IMG/VR virus record: IMGVR_UViG_3300006803_002763
Span: 1 to 40,382 of that record
DNA: 40,382 nucleotides
Reading direction: 5' to 3' (one strand)
Source: a virus
The notes beneath the pieces were generated by a model. The model was not told the origin of the DNA, ran no database searches, and saw only the letters and a list, made by a program, of their open reading frames with translations. Within the stretch, counting starts at the first letter, position 1, and each line of letters begins with the position of its first letter. The position numbers and the translations under genes are program-made. Below are positions 26,055 through 33,102 of the stretch, piece after piece.

Positions 26055-26148
26055 GGGGCAGCTCTCATTCGGGGCAGGCGGACATGCCGATGCGCGCGGG
26101 CAACATGGCCAGCGACAGGATCGGGGTCCGCGATGTGGGGGAAACGAA

Positions 26149-26178
26149 AGCGCCCGAGAGGGCTATCCTCCGGGCGCT
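26149..26178. repeat. Stem-loop inverted repeat (possible terminator, minus direction)
   Basis: AGCGCCCG, a bulged A, GAGG, loop GCTAT, CCTC and CGGGCGCT form a 12-bp stem with one bulge. Read on the minus strand it is followed by TTTCGTTT, weakly terminator-like. It lies upstream of the methylase start (26054), where it could block read-through into that gene or attenuate it. Confidence 0.5.
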
Positions 26179-26262
26179 ATTCTTCGATGATTAATAGGTA
26201 GGTCAAGGGGGGCAGCGTTGTCAAATGAAAAATATACGTGGATTCAAAGGCTTCTCGGCAGG

Positions 26263-26422
26263 TGGCTTCCGCTGGCTGGCTTCCGGCGTGGTGGCTTCCG
26301 CAAACTGGATTCCTTGGATTCCGCAAAAGAATCCAGCAAGCCAAGATCGAGATTCCGCAAGCCTTTGATAATGAGTCGCTTTTCCCAAAATTATTCGGCA
26401 GGTGGATTCCGGGTGGCTTCCC
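26263..26422 (+). repeat. Cluster of TGGMTTCCG repeats
   Basis: Eight near-identical copies of TGG(C/A)TTCCG lie within 160 bases, starting at 26263, 26277, 26292, 26306, 26315, 26348, 26403 and 26414 (three are imperfect). An inverted copy (GAATCCAGCAAGCC) lies near 26329. No gene is convincingly encoded here. The array could bind a regulator or replication protein, or be a tandem-repeat relic. It occupies the boundary between the phage methylase gene and the defence operon. Confidence 0.55.
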
Positions 26423-26863
26423 CGGTGAAAGTGCCTGTCGCTAGCGAAATGCTGCGCTGCGCCCCCCCGCATACATTCGGGGCCGGGGAGGAACCATGCC
26501 AAGGGGGCGCTTGTTGCCTAGGGCGCGCATCAGAGTCTCGTACTGTCCGCTGCTAACCACATGTGCAGGCGCGGTGCAAAGACCTGTAACACCGATCAGC
26601 CGTTGAGCTGAAGACAAGCCTATCGCTGTGGCCGACGTCTAACCACAGGGATTGCGTTAGCGTTACCAGCGTGAAAATTCTTACATGCCACTTTTCACCT
26701 CTCAACCACTTATGCACAGAAAACAGTTCATTTACGTTCATGGCGCGAAGTTTTGAGCCTGGACATTTCCGACCAGAGCGCACAACATCCACCCTTAGTG
26801 TCATGGGCAGCTGTGACCACAAGAATATGGGTTTTGCGCACTTGCGCTGAAGGAGCGATACCA
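26423..26863 (+). promoter_or_regulatory. Leader region of the defence operon, no gene seen
   Basis: 440 bases without a supported gene, more AT-rich than the phage core from about 26570. The operon promoter must lie here. AATATG near 26824 is a possible -10, but I see no convincing -35. A CCTGG site near 26758 could matter if the Dcm-like enzyme regulates its own gene, as EcoRII-type methyltransferases can. Confidence 0.35.
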
Positions 26864-27937
26864 ATGACTGCCAGCGGCCCCGCTTTCCGTTTTATCGACC
26901 TTTTCGCCGGTATTGGCGGGTTGAGGATCGGGTTCGAACGCTCCGGTGGGCAATGTGTGTTCACGAGTGAGTGGAACAAGTTTTCGCAGGAAACGTATCG
27001 CGCAAATTTCGAGGACGACCATCCAATCAATGGCGACATCACCGCGATCGATGAGGCCGATATTCCTGCGCATGACGTCTTGCTTGCGGGGTTCCCCTGT
27101 CAGCCTTTCTCCATCGCAGGAGTCAGCAAGAAGAACTCTCTTGGACGGGCGCATGGTTTCGCGGATGAAACGCAGGGCACACTGTTTTTCGATGTTGTCA
27201 GGATCCTGCGCTACCATCGTCCGAAGGCATTTCTGCTAGAGAATGTCAAAAATCTGCTGTCCCATGACAAAGGAAATACGTTCAGGGTGATCCTCCATGC
27301 CCTTGATGAGCTAGGCTATGAGGTCGATCACAAGGTCATCGACGCGCGAAGCTGGGTTCCACAGCATCGCGAGCGGATTTTCATCACCGGCTTCCGTCGG
27401 GACGCTCCCACGCGGTTTTCACTGGATGACGTTGTCGTACCGCCCGGACCGAACCCTCGTCTGTCCAGTGTCCTTCACCCCGGAGATGGGACGGAGATTG
27501 CCGAGGATCCGTATACGTGTGGGCCGTTGGCGGCTGTGGCCCCTAAATACACGCTCACACCGAACCTGTGGAAGTATCTCCAAGCGTATGCGGCAAAGCA
27601 TAAAGCTGCTGGCAATGGTTTCGGGTTCGGACTCTGCGGTCCGGATAGCGTTGCCAGGACTTTGAGTGCGCGCTACTACAAGGATGGCAGTGAGATCCTG
27701 ATCGCGCAGGGCGACGGCATTCCACGGCGTCTAACGCCAAGGGAATGTGCAAGGCTGATGGGGTTTGACCAGCCAGGCTCCAATCGTCCTTGGAAGATTA
27801 ACGTTTCAGATACTCAGGCGTATCGGCAATTTGGAAATGCAGTTGCAGCACCTGTCGCGATCGCAATTGCCGAGGCCATGGCCCCGTGGATCATCAACAC
27901 GGTCGCCCTTCGGTCGAGGAGAAGCATCATTGCCTGA
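26864..27937 (+). CDS. Dcm-like DNA (cytosine-5)-methyltransferase
   Basis: 357 residues from ATG 26864, with AAGGAG eight bases upstream; the open frame extends 5' without a ribosome site. All C5-methyltransferase motifs are present: [10 protein letters not shown] (I), [11 protein letters not shown] with catalytic Cys79 (IV), LLENVKNL (VI), QHRERIF (VIII) and YRQFGNAV (X). The similarity to E. coli Dcm is strong and continuous ([53 protein letters not shown]), including the region that normally determines specificity. The expected product is 5-methylcytosine at CCWGG, an inference from similarity. It is the first gene of a six-gene overlapping operon, and its stop overlaps the Vsr start. Confidence 0.9.
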   Translation: MTASGPAFRFIDLFAGIGGLRIGFERSGGQCVFTSEWNKFSQETYRANFEDDHPINGDITAIDEADIPAHDVLLAGFPCQPFSIAGVSKKNSLGRAHGFADETQGTLFFDVVRILRYHRPKAFLLENVKNLLSHDKGNTFRVILHALDELGYEVDHKVIDARSWVPQHRERIFITGFRRDAPTRFSLDDVVVPPGPNPRLSSVLHPGDGTEIAEDPYTCGPLAAVAPKYTLTPNLWKYLQAYAAKHKAAGNGFGFGLCGPDSVARTLSARYYKDGSEILIAQGDGIPRRLTPRECARLMGFDQPGSNRPWKINVSDTQAYRQFGNAVAAPVAIAIAEAMAPWIINTVALRSRRSIIA

Positions 27938-28409
27938 AAAGACGCCGATGACGCGGTCCGAAATGATGTCGCGGATCGGAACCAAGAATACCGAACCAGA
28001 ACTGAAGATCAGGCGTGGCCTTCATAGGCGTGGATTTCGCTACCGTCTCCACCGTAACGATCTGCCGGGGAAACCTGACATTGTACTTCCGCGGCACAAT
28101 GTGGTGATCTTGGTCCATGGATGCTTCTGGCACGGGCACCAAGGGTGTCGGTACTTCAGGGTTCCCCGGTCGAACCCCGAATTCTGGGAGACCAAGATTC
28201 AGAAGAACCGGGACCGGGACGCAAGACAGGTTGACCAGCTTGCTGACCAAGGTTGGCGGGTCTCGGTGATCTGGGAGTGTGCTACCCGAAACTATCCGAC
28301 CGAAGAACTGGCCGATAAAATCGCAGGATGGATATCCGGCAACGAAAAAAGAGATGAGATCGCCGAACATACTGGCGCATCCACAGAAATGGAACCGGAG
28401 ACCACATGA
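27930..28409 (+). CDS. vsr: Very short patch repair endonuclease (Vsr)
   Basis: 159 residues from TTG 27930, preceded by GAGGAG at eight bases; the next in-frame ATG (27948) has only a weak site. Vsr nicks 5' of the T in T:G mismatches formed when 5-methylcytosine deaminates in the methylase target. Key features are intact: [20 protein letters not shown], the catalytic Asp in PGKPDIVL, zinc/catalytic [11 protein letters not shown] and WECATR, and [13 protein letters not shown]. The pairing with a Dcm-like gene parallels E. coli dcm-vsr. It overlaps the methylase end by eight bases and the ATPase start by ATGA. The C-terminal 20 residues are an acidic extension. Confidence 0.92.
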   Translation: MPEKTPMTRSEMMSRIGTKNTEPELKIRRGLHRRGFRYRLHRNDLPGKPDIVLPRHNVVILVHGCFWHGHQGCRYFRVPRSNPEFWETKIQKNRDRDARQVDQLADQGWRVSVIWECATRNYPTEELADKIAGWISGNEKRDEIAEHTGASTEMEPETT

Positions 28410-30037
28410 GCGACCTTATCAACGAACCAGATGCCTCCCGTCTCATTTTCGGGCTGCGCGATACCGGCTACAACGTAAAGACCGCAGCGGCCGATATCGT
28501 GGACAACTCGATTGCGGCGAGGGCTAGCCATGTAAACATCCTCATTGTTCTTCATGAAACCGGACGCAAGGTTGTCTATTTCGGCGACGATGGCGAAGGC
28601 ATGGATGCGGCCGGAGTGCACACGGCGATGCGCTATGGAGCTCCAGTTCGAGAGAATCCAGAGAGTCTTGGCAAATTCGGCCTCGGCCTGAAAACCGCCT
28701 CAAGCTCCGTCTGCAAAAAATTCTCACTCGTGTCCCGGAAGGCGCCGGATCAGCCTTTGGCAAAATTGTCTTGGGATCTCGAACATGTGGAACGTGTCAA
28801 GAAATGGGAGATGCTCAGCGAACCCGTCTCGACCGATGAGGAAGAGATGTTCGAGGAACTATGTGGCGAAACGGGGACGCTTGTTGTCTGGGAAAACTGC
28901 GATCGGATTCTTTCCAAGGATTTTGAGCCTGGAAGCACTAAGGAACAGGCCGCCATCAAACGTCTCGCAGATACCCTTGGCCGACATCTTTCTCTGATCT
29001 TCCATCGGTTCACCGACAAGAACGATGCTCGAGAGCGGAACGTGGAGATTATGGTGAACGACAGTCCAGTCGTCCCTTGGAATCCGTTCTATCCAAAACG
29101 CTCCGATCAGGTCCTGCCCGAGAAAAAGCAGAAGCTCGTCATCGAGATGCCTGACGGGAGTGAGGAAACGGCGTCCATCCGTGCTTGGATCCTCCCACAT
29201 CGTCGGGACATGTCCAAGGACGAGGAACGTGAATTCGCGAGGATTTCCAACCGCGCACAGGGCTTCTATGTTTATCGCGAGGGTCGCTTGATACAGGACG
29301 GCGGCTGGATGGACGTCTTTGGAACACCCGAACCGCACACATCACTGCTGAGGATCGAGTTTGATTTCGGTCATGACTTGGACGATGCGTTCAGGGTGGA
29401 CGTGAAGAAATCTCGCATACTTTTCCATCCCGATCTTGAAGATGGGCTGAAGGCCCTGCTGCAGCCGATCTACCGCGAGGCCGGGAACAGATATCGCCGC
29501 ACCAACCGTTCAGCTACCGCCGGAACCAATACGGTTGACCACAGCAGTTCGAACAAGAATATCGCATCGACTCCAAATGCCGCGACCGCGACCGTTAACT
29601 CTGCAGATGCTACGGACCAGACGGCAGAGGTGACCAATAACCTCGGCGCTAAGATCCGCATCAAGGCGCCTGTTCAGTCGAACGTAGAGGCCGGACATGT
29701 CCACGTTGAAGCAGTGGAAACCATTCACAATGGTGACCTCTGGCAACCGGCGTTCCGAAGTGCGACGGAAGACGGTTTCGTTCCGTCCGTCCTCCTCAAC
29801 AAGCATCATGATTTCTACCAGAAAATCTACCAGCGCGCCGCTGGCAACGGGTTTGCGGTCGAAGGGATGGACCTGCTCCTCTGGGCATTCGCAGTCGCCG
29901 AACAGAACAACACCAACGCAGAACTCGAGCCGATCTTCGAGGACATCCGCTCCGAGATTTCAGGAAATCTCCGAAAGCTTCTTCGGAACCTTCCTGATCC
30001 GGAACCGGAAGAGCTGTCTGAGGATGACGACCAGTAA
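28406..30037 (+). CDS. MORC-like GHKL ATPase
   Basis: 543 residues. The N-terminal 130 residues form a Bergerat-fold ATPase of the HATPase_c_3/MORC-MutL type: N box AAADIVDNS (Asp30, Asn34), G1 DDGEGMD (61-67), G2 GKFGLGLKTAS (89-99). A transducer-like S5 domain follows to about residue 365. A Ser/Thr/Asn-rich linker (about 365-415) leads to a C-terminal helical domain (about 430-530) of unknown fold with an acidic tail. MORC ATPases clamp and compact DNA on ATP-driven dimerisation. Prokaryotic MORC/paraMORC genes occur in R-M neighbourhoods with helicases and nucleases, matching this context. It overlaps Vsr (ATGA) and the HNH gene (one base). Confidence 0.88.
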   Translation: MSDLINEPDASRLIFGLRDTGYNVKTAAADIVDNSIAARASHVNILIVLHETGRKVVYFGDDGEGMDAAGVHTAMRYGAPVRENPESLGKFGLGLKTASSSVCKKFSLVSRKAPDQPLAKLSWDLEHVERVKKWEMLSEPVSTDEEEMFEELCGETGTLVVWENCDRILSKDFEPGSTKEQAAIKRLADTLGRHLSLIFHRFTDKNDARERNVEIMVNDSPVVPWNPFYPKRSDQVLPEKKQKLVIEMPDGSEETASIRAWILPHRRDMSKDEEREFARISNRAQGFYVYREGRLIQDGGWMDVFGTPEPHTSLLRIEFDFGHDLDDAFRVDVKKSRILFHPDLEDGLKALLQPIYREAGNRYRRTNRSATAGTNTVDHSSSNKNIASTPNAATATVNSADATDQTAEVTNNLGAKIRIKAPVQSNVEAGHVHVEAVETIHNGDLWQPAFRSATEDGFVPSVLLNKHHDFYQKIYQRAAGNGFAVEGMDLLLWAFAVAEQNNTNAELEPIFEDIRSEISGNLRKLLRNLPDPEPEELSEDDDQ

Positions 30038-30861
30038 TGATCGCGGCAAAGAGACAGCTCATTGCAAATGCACTGCTCACAGGCACTGGTGCCGAGATCG
30101 CATTGGCAGTCGATACGGACGGTCTCCGCTCCGGCATGCGGCTGTGGTTTGCCGACTTGGATGAACGCCACGGGCCCGTGGCCGAGCTCAAACCCCATGG
30201 GCTGAAGTCGCATCGCGTGCGGCTGACGTTCGGAAACTTTTCGGGCGCCGTGATCCGCCAGATTGCACAGGCACCCGTCGAGGATCAGCAACTGGCAAGA
30301 GCGCTGGTATCGTCGATTGGCCCGGAGCATGAGGTGTCGATCCATGGGCAGGACTTGGCGGACTGGACTGTCGCCAGTGGGAGCTTTCAACTTCAGGCAG
30401 TCGTAAGGCATGTCGAGGGTCCAGATACGGACGAAGCCATTCGGCGCACATGTCAGGAGGTCATCGTTCCGGTCATGGCGGCGATGGCCGAATTGATTGG
30501 ATACGACATACTTGAGACCGAAACAGCCGAAGCTATGCCCGCCTACGAAGGCGCGGTGCATCCTGCCAACGTGGCACGCCGGGAACGAAATCCGCGAAAC
30601 CGGCTGCTTTGTATCCGGTTACATGGCGACAAATGCGCTGTTTGCGGCATCGATCCTCGCCAAGTTTACGGTGCTGGGATCGGGATAGTGGAAGTGCATC
30701 ATCTTGAACCCCTCGCCAATCTTGCGGAACCGCGCCCATATGATCCGGCGTGTGATCTGATCCCGCTATGCCCGAACTGTCATCGGGCAGTTCACACCAG
30801 ACGTCCGATTCCCCTGGATATTTCCGAACTCCGTCGGTGCATGGAGGACGCAGGTGCCTGA
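30037..30861 (+). CDS. HNH endonuclease with N-terminal accessory domain
   Basis: 274 residues. The C-terminal 90 residues are a zinc-stabilised HNH nuclease: CAVCG (Cys200, Cys203), EVHHLEPL (His221-His222), LCPNCHRAVH (Cys245, Asn247, Cys248, His249, His253). The N-terminal 170 residues are an unassigned alpha/beta region with RSGMRLWFADLDERHGPVAE, not recognisable as a known recognition domain. The active site is complete, so this is the best candidate for the cleaving subunit of the system. It is coupled to the ATPase (TAATG) upstream and to the helicase (eight-base overlap) downstream. Confidence 0.87.
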   Translation: MIAAKRQLIANALLTGTGAEIALAVDTDGLRSGMRLWFADLDERHGPVAELKPHGLKSHRVRLTFGNFSGAVIRQIAQAPVEDQQLARALVSSIGPEHEVSIHGQDLADWTVASGSFQLQAVVRHVEGPDTDEAIRRTCQEVIVPVMAAMAELIGYDILETETAEAMPAYEGAVHPANVARRERNPRNRLLCIRLHGDKCAVCGIDPRQVYGAGIGIVEVHHLEPLANLAEPRPYDPACDLIPLCPNCHRAVHTRRPIPLDISELRRCMEDAGA

Positions 30862-32665
30862 TTTCGCCGCCATGCCAATTACATTTGAAGGAGTGCGCGA
30901 ACGGGTACCCGCCGGTCACACCTTGTCCGAACGGTTGCTGGAACCTTTAATTCTGCTGGATCGGAATGGTGACCGGCTCTCGGCCAGCCTTGGCGGTATG
31001 AGGATGATCCGCGGACAGAAAAATGAACTCAGGGCTCCGACCGACGATCACGCATGGGTTGTCGACGGCACCGTTTTGCGGCCGCTTCCAAAAGATGCAC
31101 CGAAGCTCTTCCGGATTATGCTGGGGGATGTGGACCCGAAAGATCTTCCTTTCAGCGTGGCGATCAGGCTGCTGCGAACGGTCGATGAGCGGATGTCCAC
31201 GGCTGCTTCCACAAGTGTCCTGATTGCAGGACGGGATGCTGCAGACCAGGAGACCAACCCGGTTGCCCCGAGCGGTCTCCGGGCCGACCTATTTCCCTAC
31301 CAAGCCCGCGGCGTCCAGTGGATGTGGGACACTGTCGGAAGGACCGGGGGGGTCATTCTGGCGGACGAGATGGGATTGGGAAAAACGATCCAGATCATAG
31401 CGCTGCTCCTCATGGACATGCCTGACCAATCAAGCCCTGCGCTCATAGTCTGTCCAACAAGTCTGATCGCCAACTGGGTCCGGGAGATTGAACGATTTGG
31501 CCCCAGTCTCGAAACGAACGTGCATCGCGGAAGTCATCGAACGGGCGTCTCCAGTGGCCTCCAAAGGTCGCGGGTCGTGATCACTACCTATGACACGATG
31601 GTAAACGATATCTCCATCTTCTCCGGCCTGGAATGGTCGTGGGTAATCTGCGACGAGGCTCAGGCTATCAAGAACCCTTCCTCCAACCGCCGTCAGGCCA
31701 TCGTCACCATCCCTCGAAAGCGCTCCATTCCCATGACGGGAACTCCCGTAGAGAATACCCTGCTTGATCTGTGGTCGCTTACCGACTTTGCGATACCGGG
31801 GCTTCTCGGCACCCAGAGCGAGTTCGAGGCTGAGTTCCCGGACAGTGTCGAAGCGGGTCAGAGGCTCGGTGGCCTGACCGACCCAATCATATTGAAACGG
31901 CGTGTTGCCGATGTCGCTTCAGATCTGCCAGAACGGATTGACATCGACATACCGCTTGAGCTCGATGATCGTCTCATCGATCATTATCGTGAAGTTCGGG
32001 ATACAACACTCGCTAAATATCCTGTTGCCGGGGCACTTGTCGCGACGCTTCAGCTTCAACTCCTTTGCGCACATCCATGGCTACGGCAAAACTCCGACGC
32101 TGAAGAAGAAGCCGACATCATCCCCGCGTCCAGCATGCCGCTCGTTACGCCAAAAATGGAACGCATTGCGGCACTGCTCCGCGAGGCTTTTGCGAATGGC
32201 CGAAAGGTCATCGTGTTCGCGTTGTTCAACCGTATTGGAGACCTTCTGAAGGAGGTCTGTGCCGACATGCCCGGTGTCCACTGGGGAGCCATTAACGGGT
32301 CGACGCCTCAAGAGGACCGGCAGCCAATCGTTGACATATTTTCCGAAAATGTTGGGGCCGCATGTCTCGTCCTCAATCCAAAGGCAGCCGGTGCCGGTCT
32401 CAATATCACGGCCGCCACTGTTGTGATCCATTTCACACCGGTCTGGAACCCAGCTGTCGAGGCACAGGCGAGCGCCCGTGCCCACCGCCGCGGGCAAACG
32501 CAACCGGTCACCGTATATCGCCTGTTTTACAAAGATACTGTGGAGGAAATTATGATCGAACGATCTGCGTGGAAGAGTGATCTTGCAAATGAGACGGTTC
32601 CTGTGTCCACACGCGATGCGGACGACTTGAAGCGGGCGCTGTCCATCCTTCCGGTGAAAACATGA
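30854..32665 (+). CDS. SWI2/SNF2-family DEAD-box helicase/translocase
   Basis: 603 residues from GTG 30854 (GGAGG six bases upstream). The first 140 residues are a specific N-terminal region. The SNF2 core follows: LFPYQARGVQWMW (Q-like motif), LADEMGLGKTIQ (motif I, Lys177), ICDEAQAIKN (motif II), MTGTPVENTLLDLWSL (motif III), NPKAAGAGLNITAA (motif V) and ARAHRRGQTQPVTVYRL (motif VI). All catalytic residues are present. SNF2 proteins translocate on double-stranded DNA; in R-M and DISARM-like systems they supply the motor for target scanning or degradation. It is the motor of this operon and overlaps the EcoRII-N gene by ATGA. Confidence 0.92.
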   Translation: MPDFAAMPITFEGVRERVPAGHTLSERLLEPLILLDRNGDRLSASLGGMRMIRGQKNELRAPTDDHAWVVDGTVLRPLPKDAPKLFRIMLGDVDPKDLPFSVAIRLLRTVDERMSTAASTSVLIAGRDAADQETNPVAPSGLRADLFPYQARGVQWMWDTVGRTGGVILADEMGLGKTIQIIALLLMDMPDQSSPALIVCPTSLIANWVREIERFGPSLETNVHRGSHRTGVSSGLQRSRVVITTYDTMVNDISIFSGLEWSWVICDEAQAIKNPSSNRRQAIVTIPRKRSIPMTGTPVENTLLDLWSLTDFAIPGLLGTQSEFEAEFPDSVEAGQRLGGLTDPIILKRRVADVASDLPERIDIDIPLELDDRLIDHYREVRDTTLAKYPVAGALVATLQLQLLCAHPWLRQNSDAEEEADIIPASSMPLVTPKMERIAALLREAFANGRKVIVFALFNRIGDLLKEVCADMPGVHWGAINGSTPQEDRQPIVDIFSENVGAACLVLNPKAAGAGLNITAATVVIHFTPVWNPAVEAQASARAHRRGQTQPVTVYRLFYKDTVEEIMIERSAWKSDLANETVPVSTRDADDLKRALSILPVKT

Positions 32666-33093
32666 CCGGTGATGTGTTCAGCAAAGTACTGAGCGCCAAT
32701 GATGTAGGAACGACCGGTGGACATCAGGGCGGCATCTTGATTCCCAAGGGTGAAACGCAGCTACTTGCAATCCTGCCCGTACTTGATCCAGAAATCAAAA
32801 ACCCGGATGCGTGGCTGGATTGTGTGGATGATGCCGGTCAGGCTCTCCGTTTCAGGTTTGTCTATTACAACAACAAGTTACACGACGAAAATGGGACACG
32901 AAACGAATTCCGGGTGACGCATATGACCAAATGGTTCCGTGACACCGGCGCTCGTGAGGGCGATGAGTTCAGGATTTCCCTGATGTCTGACAAGATGCGC
33001 TATTCAATCGGAATAATTCGTCCCGATCCTGAGGACCAGAACGAAGAAGATGGCGTTCGGATCCGCCTGTCCGGATGGCGGCGAGTCCATTGA
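32662..33093 (+). CDS. Stand-alone EcoRII-N (effector DNA-binding) domain protein
   Basis: 143 residues covering only the N-terminal effector-binding domain of restriction enzyme EcoRII, a B3-like pseudobarrel that reads CCWGG. Matching blocks are LSANDVGTTGGHQGG (EcoRII has LSANDTGATGGHQ), IP at 27-28, FVYYNNKL (68-72 region; EcoRII IYYNSR) and TRNEFRVTHMTKW (79-91; EcoRII TRNEKRITRW). The PD-(D/E)XK catalytic half of EcoRII is absent and the protein ends soon after the domain. It therefore probably provides sequence recognition to the other subunits, in partnership with a Dcm-like methylase of the same expected target. It is the last gene of the operon and ends ten bases from the convergent AIPR gene. 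Confidence 0.85.
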   Translation: MTGDVFSKVLSANDVGTTGGHQGGILIPKGETQLLAILPVLDPEIKNPDAWLDCVDDAGQALRFRFVYYNNKLHDENGTRNEFRVTHMTKWFRDTGAREGDEFRISLMSDKMRYSIGIIRPDPEDQNEEDGVRIRLSGWRRVH

Positions 33094-33102
33094 CCAGATG
33101 GA

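Noticed and set aside
26218-26556. Plus-strand 112-codon frame over the TGGMTTCCG array
   Set aside because: The frame is made of the repeated motif and low-quality sequence; the DNA repeats explain it better than a protein.
26753-26863. N-terminal extension of the Dcm-like methylase
   Set aside because: The longer frame lacks a ribosome site, does not resemble the family, and a well-spaced AAGGAG precedes the ATG at 26864.
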